DNA of 64,000 nt from Massilia antarctica (lineage in GTDB: Bacteria > Pseudomonadota > Gammaproteobacteria > Burkholderiales > Burkholderiaceae_D), in the NCBI RefSeq assembly GCF_015689335.1, contig NZ_CP065053.1, forward strand, positions 186,001 through 250,000, given 5' to 3'. A model generated the notes under the pieces. It was given only the letters and a program-made list of their open reading frames with translations. It was not told where the DNA came from and did not search any database. The position numbers and the translations under genes were made by a program. Shown here piece after piece: positions 25,277-34,683 of the stretch; the first letter of the stretch is position 1, and every line of letters starts with the position of its first letter.

Positions 25277-27361
25277 TTACTGCCCCCCCACCAAACTGGT
25301 CACATGAATCGTCTTGGTCTCCGGAATCTCGGCATGCGACAGCACCTTCAACTGCGGCAGAGCCCGGCGCAGGAAGCGCGACAGCATCGCACGCAACGGC
25401 CCCGGCACCAGCAGCACCGGCGTCAAGCCCAACTGTTCCTGCTGCGCGGCAGCCGCGCCGGCCTGCTGCGCAATCGTATCGGCCAGGCCCGGTTCGATCC
25501 CGGCGCCATCGCCATTCGTCCCCAGCGCCTGCATCAACAGCCGCTCAAGCCGGTTATCCAGGGTCATCACCGACAATTCATTCGTCCCCGGGAACAACTG
25601 CTGCACAATCGCCCGCCCCAGCGCAATCCGTACCACGGCGGTCAGATCGGCCGGATCCTGGGTCTGCGTGGCATATTCGGCCAGGGTTTCGATCACGGTC
25701 CGCATATCGCGGATGTGCACGCCTTCGATCAGCAAATTCTGCAACACTTTCTGCAAGGTCGACAAGGACACCAGCTTCGGCACCAGGTCTTCCACCAGCT
25801 TGGGCGCTTCCTTGGCCAGATGGTCGAGCAGCGCCTGTACTTCGGCCCGGCCCAGCAATTCCGATGCGTGCGTCGTAATCAAATGATTCAAGTGCGTTGC
25901 CACGACAGTACCGGCATCGACCACCGTATACCCCATGCTCTGCGCTTCGTCGCGCAGACCGGCATCGATCCATACCGCCGGCAAGCCGAACGCCGGATCG
26001 GTCGTCACCAGGCCGGCCAGGTTGCCGCTGGCCATGCCCGGATTGATTGCCAGGAATTGCCCGTTCATCGACTCGCCGCTGCCCACTTCCACCCCCTTGA
26101 GCGTGATGCGGTAAGCCGACGGTTTCAACTCCAGGTTGTCGCGGATGTGCACCGGCGGCGCCAGGAAACCGACTTCCTGGGCAAACTTCTTGCGAATGCC
26201 TTTGATGCGCTTGAGCAGCTCGCCGCCCTGGGTCTTGTCGACCAGCGGAATCAAGCGATAGCCCACTTCCAGACCCAGGGTATCGACCGGCATGATGTCT
26301 TGCCAGCTCGCTTCTTCCTGCTCGGGCGCGGCCACGGGCGCCGGCGCTTCGACTTCGACCGGCGGCGGGGCCTTGGCTTTCTTGTTGATCATGTAAGCAC
26401 TGCCGCCGAGCGAGCCGGCCAGCAACAGGAATACCAGATTCGGCATGCCAGGAATCAAACCCATGCCGCCGATGATCGCGGAAGTGATGTACAGCACTTC
26501 CGGCTTGGCGAACAATTGGTTCATCAGCTGGGTGCCGATGTCATGCTCGCTGGCCACGCGCGAGACCACGATACCGGCCGCGGTCGAGATGATCAGCGAG
26601 GGAATCTGTGCCACCAGGCCGTCACCGATGGCCAGCAGGGTGTAGGTCTTGGCCGCTTCGGCAAAGCCGAGGTCGTGCTGCAGGATGCCGACCAGCAACC
26701 CGCCGATAATATTGATGACGGTAACCATGATGCCGGCCACCGCATCGCCACGCACGTATTTCGAGGCACCATCCATGGCACCGTAAAACTCGGCTTCCTG
26801 GGCCACTTCGGTACGGCGGCGGCGCGCTTCGTCTTCGGGGATCAGGCCGGCATTGAGGTCGGCGTCGATGGCCATCTGTTTACCAGGCATCGCGTCCAGG
26901 GCGAAACGGGCCCCCACTTCGGCGATACGGCCGGCACCCTTGGTGACGACGGTAAAGTTAATAATGGTCAGAATGATAAACACGACGATACCGACCGTGT
27001 AGTTGCCACCAATCAGGAAGTGACCGAAGGCTTCGATCACTTTACCGGCCGCGGCGCCGCCGGTGTGGCCTTCGGTCAGCACCACGCGGGTCGATGCCAC
27101 GTTGAGCGACAGGCGCAGCATGGTCGACACCAGCAGGATGGTCGGAAACGCCATGAAGTCGAGCGGCTTGACCGTGTACAGGCTGGTCAGCAGCACGATG
27201 ACCGACAGCGCGATGTTGAAGCTGAAGAACACGTCCAGCACGAAGGCCGGCAGCGGCAGGATCATCATCGCCAGCAGCATGATGATGATGGCCGGCGCCG
27301 CCATGGCGTTGCCGCCACCTTTCATTCCACGAATCCAGGACGGCATGTTCAAGCGATTCAT
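25277..27361 (-). CDS. flhA: Flagellar type III export gate protein FlhA
   Basis: A 694-residue protein with eight predicted membrane segments in the first 320 residues (for example MMILPLPAFVLDVFFSFNIA) and the FHIPEP cytoplasmic loop region KGAGRIAEVGARFALDAMPG-KQMAIDADLNAG. The large C-terminal cytoplasmic domain includes VVDAGTVVATHLNHLITTHA and ends with ETKTIHVTSLVGGQ. It forms the nonameric export gate that docks chaperone-substrate complexes. Its start overlaps the flhB stop by 4 bp (ATGA). Downstream it is cut off from flhF by the IS and the GIY-YIG gene. Confidence 0.97.
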   Translation of the reverse strand: MNRLNMPSWIRGMKGGGNAMAAPAIIIMLLAMMILPLPAFVLDVFFSFNIALSVIVLLTSLYTVKPLDFMAFPTILLVSTMLRLSLNVASTRVVLTEGHTGGAAAGKVIEAFGHFLIGGNYTVGIVVFIILTIINFTVVTKGAGRIAEVGARFALDAMPGKQMAIDADLNAGLIPEDEARRRRTEVAQEAEFYGAMDGASKYVRGDAVAGIMVTVINIIGGLLVGILQHDLGFAEAAKTYTLLAIGDGLVAQIPSLIISTAAGIVVSRVASEHDIGTQLMNQLFAKPEVLYITSAIIGGMGLIPGMPNLVFLLLAGSLGGSAYMINKKAKAPPPVEVEAPAPVAAPEQEEASWQDIMPVDTLGLEVGYRLIPLVDKTQGGELLKRIKGIRKKFAQEVGFLAPPVHIRDNLELKPSAYRITLKGVEVGSGESMNGQFLAINPGMASGNLAGLVTTDPAFGLPAVWIDAGLRDEAQSMGYTVVDAGTVVATHLNHLITTHASELLGRAEVQALLDHLAKEAPKLVEDLVPKLVSLSTLQKVLQNLLIEGVHIRDMRTVIETLAEYATQTQDPADLTAVVRIALGRAIVQQLFPGTNELSVMTLDNRLERLLMQALGTNGDGAGIEPGLADTIAQQAGAAAAQQEQLGLTPVLLVPGPLRAMLSRFLRRALPQLKVLSHAEIPETKTIHVTSLVGGQ

Positions 27362-28536
27362 GGTGTGGCTCCGTTCTTCGGTTCAGGTTTGGTGTGCGAT
27401 GCCGGGTCATGCGGGTCGAGCTCGGGCGGTACGCGCAGCCTGGTCGGCCGGTCGGGGTAAGTTCCGCCATCCTTCTTGTAGGCGCGCAGCTGGAACACAT
27501 ACGCCAGCACTTCGGCCACCGCCGAGTACAGCGCTTCCGGAATCTCGTCGCCGATCTCGGTGTGCTTGTGCAGCGCACGGGCCAGGGCCGGCGCTTCCAG
27601 CATGGCCACATTGTTTTCCTTGGCCAGTTCGCGGATGCGGGCCGCCACTTCATCGCTGCCCTTGGCCACCACGCGCGGCGCGCCGCGCTGGCCGTCGCCA
27701 TACTTCAGCGCCACCGCATAGTGGGTCGGGTTGGTGACCACCACGTCCGCGGTCGGCACGTCGGCCATCATGCGGCGCTGCGACATCTCGCGCTGCATCT
27801 GGCGGATCTTGCCCTTGATCTGGGGATTGCCGTCCGACTCTTTCGACTCCTGGATCATTTCCTGGCGCGTCATCTTGAGCTTGTTCGCGTAGTGCCAGAT
27901 CTGGTACGGACCATCGATCGCGGCCACGATGCCCAGACCGCCGACGATCGACAGGAACGCCGAACCGATCAGGTTGACCATGTGGGCGCTGCCGCTTCTC
28001 AAAGGCTCGACGGCCAGGCCGATCACGGCGTCTCTCTGGCTCATCACAACCATCCAGGCCACGGTGCCCACCACGATGGTCTTGGCGAGGGCCTTGAGCA
28101 GCTCGACCAGCGCATTGGTGGACACCATATTGCTCAGCCCGCGGATCGGGTTCAACTTGTTGAAATTTGGCATGAACGACTTGCTGCTGAACAGCCAGCC
28201 GCCGATCAGCAGGGGGGACGCCAGCGCCACCACCATGACCGCCGCCGCCAGCGGCAGGCAAGCCAGCATGACTTGGGCGATATCGCTGGCCACGCGCAGG
28301 ATCATGGCATTGGGATCGAAGATTTGCTCGCGGCTCATGGCCAGGCCGGACACCATGGTCGCGTTCAGCTGGCGCACGATGCCGGCGCCGAAGAACCACA
28401 GCATGCTGCCGGCCGTCATCAGGACCGTAAACGTGGCCAATTCGCGCGAGCGCGGCACGTCGCCTTCTTCGCGCGCCTGCTCCAGGCGCTTGGCTGACGC
28501 TGATTCGGTCTTTTCTGCGTCGCTTTCGTCTGACAT
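27358..28536 (-). CDS. flhB: Flagellar type III export switch protein FlhB
   Basis: This 392-residue protein has a charged N-terminus (ESASAKRLEQAREEGDVPRS), four membrane segments, and a cytoplasmic domain with the autocleavage motif N269-P-T-H272 in VVVTNPTHYAVALKYGDGQR. Cleavage between Asn and Pro switches export from hook to filament proteins. The Pro-rich tail after about residue 355 is dispensable in other species. It leads the flhBA pair on the minus strand. Confidence 0.96.
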   Translation of the reverse strand: MSDESDAEKTESASAKRLEQAREEGDVPRSRELATFTVLMTAGSMLWFFGAGIVRQLNATMVSGLAMSREQIFDPNAMILRVASDIAQVMLACLPLAAAVMVVALASPLLIGGWLFSSKSFMPNFNKLNPIRGLSNMVSTNALVELLKALAKTIVVGTVAWMVVMSQRDAVIGLAVEPLRSGSAHMVNLIGSAFLSIVGGLGIVAAIDGPYQIWHYANKLKMTRQEMIQESKESDGNPQIKGKIRQMQREMSQRRMMADVPTADVVVTNPTHYAVALKYGDGQRGAPRVVAKGSDEVAARIRELAKENNVAMLEAPALARALHKHTEIGDEIPEALYSAVAEVLAYVFQLRAYKKDGGTYPDRPTRLRVPPELDPHDPASHTKPEPKNGATP

Positions 28537-28660
28537 GCCAGGCTCCCGTTAAAGATGCCATTATTCGCGACATCGCCCCGCGACGATCCACCGATTAAGG
28601 CGGCAAACAGGGCTTAATTCGGGTGGTGGCAGGCGAACGCGGGCGCGTGACGGGCTCTCG

Positions 28661-28666
28661 TATAAT
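28661..28666 (+). promoter_or_regulatory. Perfect TATAAT -10 element upstream of the DUF6328 gene
   Basis: TATAAT lies only 6 bp before the first ATG (28672). A transcript starting about 7 bases downstream would begin at or just inside that ATG, so either the message is leaderless or the real start is ATG 28690 or 28696. No good -35 is visible. Confidence 0.45.
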
Positions 28667-28671
28667 TAAAA

Positions 28672-29184
28672 ATGATCAACATTTACCCGATGACCATGAA
28701 TTCGCTGATTCCGCCCGATTCCCAAGAACCGCTGGCCGCGGCCGACCTCAAGGAGGATGGTGACTTTTCCGACATGCTCAGCGAGCAGCGCATCCTGCTG
28801 CCGGGAGCGCAAATGCTGACGGCGTTCCTGATCATCCTGCCATTCAATGGCGGTTTCCGCCAGATCGTACAAACGGAAAAGATCGTTTTCCTGGCCACCT
28901 TCGTGCTGGCGCTGACCAGTCTCGTGTTGCTGAGCGCGCCGGCGATCCAGCACAGGCTGATGCGCCCCCTCAACGACCGCGCCCGCTTCAAGCGGGTCGC
29001 GACCTGCCAGATCGTGGCGGGCGCGTTCACCCTGGCGCTGGCGCTGATCCTGGCGACCAATCTGGTGATTTCCGAGGTGTTCGGCACCGTGGTGGGGCTG
29101 GCGATGGCAGCGACGATCGCCACCTTCATTGTATGTTTATGGTGGCTGTTGCCTGCCTATTTGAAGCGGATGCACGGATTTTAG
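28672..29184 (+). CDS. DUF6328 family membrane protein
   Basis: A 170-residue protein with four predicted membrane helices: LTAFLIILPFNGGFRQIV, FLATFVLALTSLVLLSAPAI, CQIVAGAFTLALALILATNL and VVGLAMAATIATFIVCLWWL. The sequence around the first helix (S-E-Q-R-I-L-L-P-G-A-Q-M-L-T-A-F-L) matches the small family annotated as DUF6328 or sodium:proton antiporter; no transport function is established. The start is uncertain: 28672 coincides with the expected transcription start of an upstream TATAAT, so 28690 or 28696 are alternatives. It is divergent from flhB. Confidence 0.72.
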   Translation: MINIYPMTMNSLIPPDSQEPLAAADLKEDGDFSDMLSEQRILLPGAQMLTAFLIILPFNGGFRQIVQTEKIVFLATFVLALTSLVLLSAPAIQHRLMRPLNDRARFKRVATCQIVAGAFTLALALILATNLVISEVFGTVVGLAMAATIATFIVCLWWLLPAYLKRMHGF

Positions 29185-29248
29185 TGAGACTTGACCGCCG
29201 TTGCCGCTCCGGCGCCGCAGCGCGGCCGGGCCAGCGGAAGGGTCGACC

Positions 29249-30247
29249 TTATCGGCTCTTCTTCGCTTCGGCCTGCTTCACCGTTTGCTCGATCGCTCCG
29301 AACACGGACTTGCCTGCCCCATCGAGCATCTCGATCCGGATGGTGTCGCCAAACAGCATGAACGGCGTGCTAGCCACGCCATCTTCGATCATTTCCAGGG
29401 CACGCTTTTCGGCAATGCAGGAATAGCCGCGCTTGGCGTCCTTGTTCGACACCGTGCCGGAACCAATGATCGTCCCGGCGCGCGCGTTACGCGTTTTGCA
29501 TAAATGTGCGAGCAGTTGCGCGAAGTTGAACACCATATCCACGCCGGCATGCGGCTGGCCGACCAGCTTGCCGTTCCAGGTCGAGCGCAGCGGCAGGTGT
29601 ACCTTGGCCTCCTGCCAATGCTCGCCCAGCTCATCGGGCGTGACCGCCACCGGCGAAAACGACGATGCCGGCTTGGACTGCAAAAACCCAAAGCCCTTGG
29701 CCAGCTCGGGCGGAATCAGGTTGCGCAGCGACACATCATTCACCAGCATCAGCAAGCGGATCTGTTGAAACGCCTGGTCCGGCGTGCTACCCATCGGCAC
29801 GTCGCCCGTGATCACGGCCACCTCGGCCTCGAAATCGATGCCCCACTCCTCGTGCGCGAGCACAATGTCGTCCATCGGCCCGAGAAAATCGTCGCTGCCG
29901 CCCTGGTACATCAGGGGGTCTTCCCAGAACGAGGCCGGCATCTCGGCATTGCGCGCCTTGCGCACCAGCTCGACGTGATTGACATACGCCGAGCCGTCGG
30001 CCCACTGAAAGGCGCGCGGCAGCGGCGCCATGCAGTTGGCGGGATCGAAATCGGCACTGCGCGAGGTCCGTCCGCTATTGAGCATCTGGTACATATCGCT
30101 CAATTGGGGCGAGATGAACGCCCAGTCATCGAGCGCCGCCTGCAGGGTCGGCGCGATGGCGTCGGCCACGTGCACTGTCTTCAGGTCGCGCGAGACCACC
30201 GCCAGCTGGCCGTCGCGGCTACCGTCCTTGAGTGTGGCTAATTTCAT
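29249..30247 (-). CDS. Fumarylacetoacetate hydrolase (FAH) family protein
   Basis: This 332-residue protein has the FAH C-terminal fold: metal-binding acidic residues in WGIDFEAEVAVITGDVPMG, then LMLVNDVSLRNLIPPELAKG, KPASSFSPVAVTPDELG and AGTIIGSGTVSNKD. The N-terminus (MKLATLKDGSRDGQLAVVSR) matches the proteobacterial type of fumarylacetoacetase-like hydrolases, which cleave C-C bonds in aromatic acid breakdown. No tyrosine pathway neighbour (maiA, hmgA) is present, so the exact substrate is open. Confidence 0.88.
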   Translation of the reverse strand: MKLATLKDGSRDGQLAVVSRDLKTVHVADAIAPTLQAALDDWAFISPQLSDMYQMLNSGRTSRSADFDPANCMAPLPRAFQWADGSAYVNHVELVRKARNAEMPASFWEDPLMYQGGSDDFLGPMDDIVLAHEEWGIDFEAEVAVITGDVPMGSTPDQAFQQIRLLMLVNDVSLRNLIPPELAKGFGFLQSKPASSFSPVAVTPDELGEHWQEAKVHLPLRSTWNGKLVGQPHAGVDMVFNFAQLLAHLCKTRNARAGTIIGSGTVSNKDAKRGYSCIAEKRALEMIEDGVASTPFMLFGDTIRIEMLDGAGKSVFGAIEQTVKQAEAKKSR

Positions 30248-30267
30248 AATTTATCCGGAGTACGGGT

Positions 30268-30984
30268 TCAAGCCGGCACCAGCAAGTCCAGCTTCGCCTG
30301 GTCCAGATAGCACCACTCGCCTTCGGCCAGGCCCAAGGATTCCAGGGTCAGCTGGCCGATGGCGGACCGGTGCAGGGCGCCGCAATGGTTGCCGGCAGCG
30401 GCGAGCATGCGTTTGACCTGATGGTATTTGCCTTGTTCCAGCACGATTTCGAGCTGGTGCTCGCCGCGCTGGACACAGCTGAGCGCCGCCAGCGGCGCCG
30501 GCTCGTCATGCAGTTTGACGCCGGACAGAAGTTGCGCAATCAGTTCAGGCGTCACGGGGTCTTGGGTGGTGGCCTGATATATCTTGGGGATGTGTCGCTT
30601 CGGCGACGATTGGGTGTGGATAAACGGGCCGTCGTCCGACATCAGCAGCATGCCGGTGGTGTCGTGGTCGAGCCGGCCGACCGGCTGCACGTCGCGCCAA
30701 GTGAATTGTTCCGGCAGCAAGGTCAGCACGCCGGGATGATGGCTCGGCTTGCGCGAACACTCGACATTGACCGGTTTGTGCAGCGCGATATACACATGTT
30801 CGCGGTACACCCATTCATCGTCGAAGATCGTCATGACCAGCCCATCGGTGTCGATGGCGGTCTTGTAGTCGGTGTAGGGGGCGCCATTGATGACGACTTC
30901 GCCGTCTTCAATCAGGGCGCGGCAATATTTGCGTGTGCCGAAACCCTGCGATTGCAGGATGCGGTCCAGGGATAATTTACTCAT
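30268..30984 (-). CDS. rsuA: RsuA-type rRNA pseudouridine synthase
   Basis: A 238-residue protein with an N-terminal S4 RNA-binding domain (LSLDRILQSQGFGTRKYCRA, about 1-45) and a synthase domain with the catalytic Asp106 in PVGRLDHDTTGMLLMSDDG. HKPVNVECSRKP and KYHQVKRMLAAAGNHC are also conserved. It belongs to the RsuA/RluE/RluB/RluF branch; the 16S U516 enzyme RsuA is the best guess from length, but RluE/RluF cannot be excluded. The start at 30984 is where the S4 domain begins; a longer frame upstream has no homology. Confidence 0.85.
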   Translation of the reverse strand: MSKLSLDRILQSQGFGTRKYCRALIEDGEVVINGAPYTDYKTAIDTDGLVMTIFDDEWVYREHVYIALHKPVNVECSRKPSHHPGVLTLLPEQFTWRDVQPVGRLDHDTTGMLLMSDDGPFIHTQSSPKRHIPKIYQATTQDPVTPELIAQLLSGVKLHDEPAPLAALSCVQRGEHQLEIVLEQGKYHQVKRMLAAAGNHCGALHRSAIGQLTLESLGLAEGEWCYLDQAKLDLLVPA

Positions 30985-31222
30985 GGGCGAGACTTTACCA
31001 GATGCGCTCATGAGCGGATAGGAATGCGCTGAGTGCTTTGTAGGATAACTACCCGTGTGGTGGCGCGTTAAGGAAGAGCCCTCACGCATCTTTGACACAG
31101 ATCAAGAATAGCAAGAACCGGCTTGTTAAACTGAAACTTCAGTAGGAATCGGCCTAACGCCACCTGCGGATGCTTACTGTAACACTAGGATAATTGAATA
31201 GGCCAACATGATGAGGACCAGG

Positions 31223-31618
31223 ATGCGCACCATTACTTCCGCCGCCACGCAATTGAATACCGCCGACTTCCTGGAATCGGCCGCCGACAATCTTCCAGAC
31301 AATCCGCTGGCCCAGTCGGCGCTGGAGACGACGCGGGATGCGATAGCGCGCTGGACCGGCGGCATCCACCTGCCACGCATGCTGGTACCGGGCATGGTGC
31401 GCGTGTCGCCGCAGGCGCGCTGGTATGCGCAGGCCAACAATGGCTTCCAGGAATGGCTCAGCCAGGGTGGTTTCGGACAGGGTTTCGATGACGATACGGC
31501 GCACGCCAGCAGTGCCGATTGCGCCGGCGCGCCCGCCCTGGATGTCGACAGTGCGCAACGCAGGGCGGAACGCCTGCGCACGGTCGACGCCGACAGCCGC
31601 GACGCCTGCATCGATTAA
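31223..31618 (+). CDS. Hypothetical protein
   Basis: A 131-residue soluble protein that I do not recognise. The first 85 residues look like a real protein: amphipathic helices LNTADFLESAADNL and LAQSALETTRDAIARWTGGI, then ARWYAQANNGFQEWLSQ. The last 40 are Asp/Ala/Arg-rich and may be disordered. GAGGA lies 6 bases before the ATG at 31223; an ATG at 31208 is the alternative. The opposite strand has an overlapping open frame with shadow-like Arg/Ala/Gly composition, which I reject. Flanked by the rsuA-like gene and clpP, with no functional hint. Confidence 0.5.
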   Translation: MRTITSAATQLNTADFLESAADNLPDNPLAQSALETTRDAIARWTGGIHLPRMLVPGMVRVSPQARWYAQANNGFQEWLSQGGFGQGFDDDTAHASSADCAGAPALDVDSAQRRAERLRTVDADSRDACID

Positions 31619-31770
31619 TCCGGGTCGGCAGGCTCCCGCCCGCCACCCTTGAGCGCGCCGGCAGGCCCGCGGTCCGGCCCGATGCGGATGCCCCGCTGCG
31701 CCGATAACCGCCATCGCGGACCGGCCGCCGCCAGCCTCCCGTCATGGCGATCGGCCGGACACAGGTCGCT

Positions 31771-32385
31771 TCAACTACCTTGGCGCGTCGCCAGCACCTC
31801 GTCGATCAGGCCGTATTGCGCCCCTTCCTGGGCCGACATGTAATGGTCGCGGTCCGAATCCTTCTCGATTTGCGCCAAGGTTTGTCCGGTGCGTTCGGCA
31901 TAGAGGGTGTTGAGGCGGTGACGCAGGTACAGCACCTCGCGCGCCTGGATCTCGATGTCGGCGGCCACCCCTTGCGACCCGCCGTGCGGCTGGTGGATCA
32001 TCAGGCGGGCATTGGGCAAGGCGTAGCGCTTGCCGATCGCGCCCGCCGCCAGCAGGAAGGAGCCCATGCTGGCGGCAAACCCCGTGCACAGGGTCGACAC
32101 GTCCGGTTTGATGAACTGCATCGTGTCGTAGACGGCCATGCCGGCATACACGGAGCCGCCCGGCGAATTGATGTAGAGCGAAATATCCTTGTCGGGATTG
32201 TCCGATTCCAGGAACAGCAATTGGGCGACGATCAGGTTGGCCGATTGTTCGGTCACCTCGCCCACCAGGAAAATCACCCTTTCTTTCAGCAGGCGCGAGT
32301 AAATGTCGAAGGCGCGCTCGCCGCGTCCTGTTTGTTCGATCACGGTGGGCACCAGGCCGAGCCCCATTGGAAAATTCGAAGTCAT
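31771..32385 (-). CDS. clpP: ATP-dependent Clp protease proteolytic subunit (orphan paralogue)
   Basis: This 204-residue protein has all ClpP features: the Ser106 of [12 protein letters not shown], His131 of [10 protein letters not shown], Asp180 of [17 protein letters not shown] sequence (here [14 protein letters not shown]), and the conserved N-terminal [20 protein letters not shown]. It should form the 14-subunit protease chamber with ClpX or ClpA. It is not next to tig, clpX or lon, the usual setting of the main clpP, so it is probably a second ClpP. It is divergent from an ECF sigma factor gene 159 bp away. Confidence 0.93.
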   Translation of the reverse strand: MTSNFPMGLGLVPTVIEQTGRGERAFDIYSRLLKERVIFLVGEVTEQSANLIVAQLLFLESDNPDKDISLYINSPGGSVYAGMAVYDTMQFIKPDVSTLCTGFAASMGSFLLAAGAIGKRYALPNARLMIHQPHGGSQGVAADIEIQAREVLYLRHRLNTLYAERTGQTLAQIEKDSDRDHYMSAQEGAQYGLIDEVLATRQGS

Positions 32386-32544
32386 AAGCGTTCTTTCGCG
32401 GTAGAGTTGAATCGCTGAGTCGATTCTGCCCGCTTGACGCTCCGGCCCGGCGCCGTGTGACAAGAAAAAAAAAGATCGCTGGCCTGTCACATCCGGGCCG
32501 TGCCGGGCGTCATGTGGCACCCGCACCCTCACAGGAGATTCCCG

Positions 32545-33237
32545 ATGCCGCACACGACCGATACCGACGGCGCCTTGTTCGAACAGCTCCGGCCGCGCCT
32601 GCAAGCGATCAGCCGCCGCATCGTCGGCAGCGCGGCGGAAGCCGAGGATATCGTGCAGGACTGTTTTCTGAAATGGCAAGACGCCGAACAGGCGGCGCTG
32701 GCAACGCCGGCGGCCTGGCTGACCACTGTGGTGCGGCACCAGTCGATCGACTGCCTGCGCCAACGCGCCCGCGCTACCCTGGCCGCGCGCGCCGCCCTGG
32801 AACTGGTGCCCGATGTGGCCCCCGCGCCGCCGGAACAGGGCTTGCTGCGGCGCGCCGAACTGGGCGAGGCGCTGGCCCGCTTGCTGGCCTGCCTGTCGCC
32901 GTCCGAGCGCATGGCATTGATCCTGCATGAGGTGTTCGAACGCGACCATGCCGGTATTGCGGCGGCGCTCGGCACAAATACCGTGAATGCACGCCAATAT
33001 CTGGCACGCGCGCGGCGCCGCCTGCGCGAGGACCAAGCCGAAGCGCCGGCCGGCGACAAGCTCTGCCGCGAGCTGATCCGCCGCTTTCAGGCCGCGATCA
33101 ACGGCCTGGACATGCCGGCAATGGTGAGCTTGCTGGGCGAGGAACAGCCTGTGGCGGTGCGCCAGTCGCCGCGACTGCCGGTGCGCGCCGGCGCCTGTGC
33201 CAACGATGCCTCGTACGGCATTGTCATGACGGCTTAG
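32545..33237 (+). CDS. ECF-type sigma-70 factor (SigJ/ECF41-like)
   Basis: A 230-residue sigma factor. Region 2 is [20 protein letters not shown] with [18 protein letters not shown], and region 4 is [20 protein letters not shown] followed by the helix-turn-helix [20 protein letters not shown]. After it comes a short extension starting [20 protein letters not shown] that resembles the start of the SnoaL-like regulatory domain of ECF41 factors, but it is only about 50 residues long, so that domain is truncated. No anti-sigma gene is adjacent. ACAGGAGA precedes the ATG at 32545. Confidence 0.85.
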   Translation: MPHTTDTDGALFEQLRPRLQAISRRIVGSAAEAEDIVQDCFLKWQDAEQAALATPAAWLTTVVRHQSIDCLRQRARATLAARAALELVPDVAPAPPEQGLLRRAELGEALARLLACLSPSERMALILHEVFERDHAGIAAALGTNTVNARQYLARARRRLREDQAEAPAGDKLCRELIRRFQAAINGLDMPAMVSLLGEEQPVAVRQSPRLPVRAGACANDASYGIVMTA

Positions 33238-33629
33238 GTTTCAGGCATCAGGTGGCGCGGCCCGCGCGTCCCTGGAAAGAAATTACCCATGCTGAGTTAG
33301 TCGTCGCGGGATTCGCCGACGGCGCCGTCCAAGCCATCCGGCCAGGCGATCGCCTATCGATAAGATGGCGGAATGGACAACGGTGGGAATAACATCGGGT
33401 GGATGGAAAACGACGGCTTTACGCCGCCGTTTCCATGTCCCCAAAAGAGGACTTCATGCGAGGAATTGTAATTCTCTCTATGCCGCATCATGATGCGGTT
33501 AGTAGTTCATTTCAAACAATATGCTGCCAACACACGCTTTACTTTTTATATCGGCCTCCCGTGGAAAGAACTACAGGTCTAATATAGAACACCTGCCCGA
33601 ACTTTCAAGGAAAATATTTGCCGGCGCGG
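33238..33629. other. Gene-poor spacer between ECF sigma factor and S49 peptidase
   Basis: These 392 bp hold no gene I can support; a 62-codon open frame at 33399-33587 lacks a ribosome site and typical codon use. An imperfect hairpin (GGAAAACGACGGC / GCCGCCGTTTCC) lies at 33405-33434 without a T-run. Bases about 33460-33600 are A+T-rich for this genome. Confidence 0.4.
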
Positions 33630-34646
33630 TTAACGCAACGCTGGCCGTGCCGATGGCCCCAGGGTGTTGACCATCCCCGCGCCGACCGACGCGCCGAATT
33701 TTTTCAGCACCCGCTCCGGCAAACCTTCATGCGCCGTGTAGTCGACAATATCTTCCGCCTTGACCACGTCGCGCGCCGTCGTCTCGACCGTGCCGAAGCC
33801 GTCGGCCAGGCCCATTTCGACTGCCTTGGCGCCACTCCAGAACAGGCCGGAGAAGGTCTCCGGCGTCTCTTTCAGGCGCTTGCCGCGCCCGGTGCGCACC
33901 ACGGAAATGAATTGCTGGTGAATCTCGTTGAGCATGGCCTGGGCATGCGCCTTGTGCTTGTCGGACTGCGGGCTGAAAGGGTCGAGGAAGCCTTTGTTTT
34001 CCCCCGCCGTCAGCAAACGCCGCTCGACTCCGAGTTTCTCCATGGTGCCGGTAAAGCCGAAACCGTCCATCAGCACACCGACCGATCCGACGATGCTGGC
34101 CTTGTTCACAAAGATCTTGTCGGCGGCGGCGGCAATATAATAGCCGCCGGAGGCGCAGATTTCATCGACCACCACGTACACCGGCTTGTTGGGATACGCT
34201 TGTTTCAGGCGCAGGATTTCATCGACGATATTGCCCGCCTGGACCGGACTGCCGCCCGGGCTGTTAATGCGCAGGACCACCGCCACCGAACCGGCATCGG
34301 CAAACGCCTTGTTCAAGGATGGAATCACCACGTCGGCCGAGCCGCTGCCGTCCGATTCGATGCTGCCCTCGATTTCAATCAGCGCGGTATGGCGCCCCAG
34401 CGCCTCGCCATCGGAACCAGTGAAATCGAAATCGAAAAACGCCCACAGCCCGAAAAACGCCAGCCCCAGAAATGTCATCTTGAAGAAAATGCCCCAGCGG
34501 CGCGTGGCGCGCTGTTCGCGCACCGTGGCAAAAACCAGCTTTTCCAAGGTGTCGCGTTCCCAGTTGCCCATGGTCGGTGCCGCTGCCGCTGCCGGTGCTG
34601 CTGCCGGCGTAGTTTCCTTGGATTCGCCGAAAGTGTTGTCGCTCAT
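33630..34646 (-). CDS. sppA: Membrane-anchored S49 signal peptide peptidase (SppA/SohB type)
   Basis: This 338-residue protein has a Pro/Ala-rich cytoplasmic start, one membrane segment at about 55-72 (KMTFLGLAFFGLWAFF) and a single peptidase domain. The Ser-Lys dyad is visible: Ser166 in DEICASGGYYIAA and Lys218 in RLLTAGENKGF, 52 residues apart, the same spacing as in the short B. subtilis SppA. INSPGGSP and SIVGSVGV are conserved. It would degrade cleaved signal peptides in or at the membrane. It follows the Rieske gene by 37 bp in a minus-strand block starting with rluC. Confidence 0.92.
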   Translation of the reverse strand: MSDNTFGESKETTPAAAPAAAAAPTMGNWERDTLEKLVFATVREQRATRRWGIFFKMTFLGLAFFGLWAFFDFDFTGSDGEALGRHTALIEIEGSIESDGSGSADVVIPSLNKAFADAGSVAVVLRINSPGGSPVQAGNIVDEILRLKQAYPNKPVYVVVDEICASGGYYIAAAADKIFVNKASIVGSVGVLMDGFGFTGTMEKLGVERRLLTAGENKGFLDPFSPQSDKHKAHAQAMLNEIHQQFISVVRTGRGKRLKETPETFSGLFWSGAKAVEMGLADGFGTVETTARDVVKAEDIVDYTAHEGLPERVLKKFGASVGAGMVNTLGPSARPALR

Positions 34647-34683
34647 AAATCGCTTTACGTAATAGGGTGTCGGTACTGCATCG

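Noticed and set aside
25061..27460. 799-codon plus-strand frame opposite flhA
   Set aside because: Shadow of the conserved flhA; it also begins inside the IS transposase gene.
31154..31714. 186-codon minus-strand frame opposite the hypothetical protein at 31223-31618
   Set aside because: Low-complexity Arg/Ala/Gly product without ribosome site; the plus-strand frame has a better start and more protein-like helices.
33399..33587. 62-codon plus-strand frame in the ECF-sppA spacer
   Set aside because: No ribosome site, atypical codon use and no recognisable motif; kept only as spacer.
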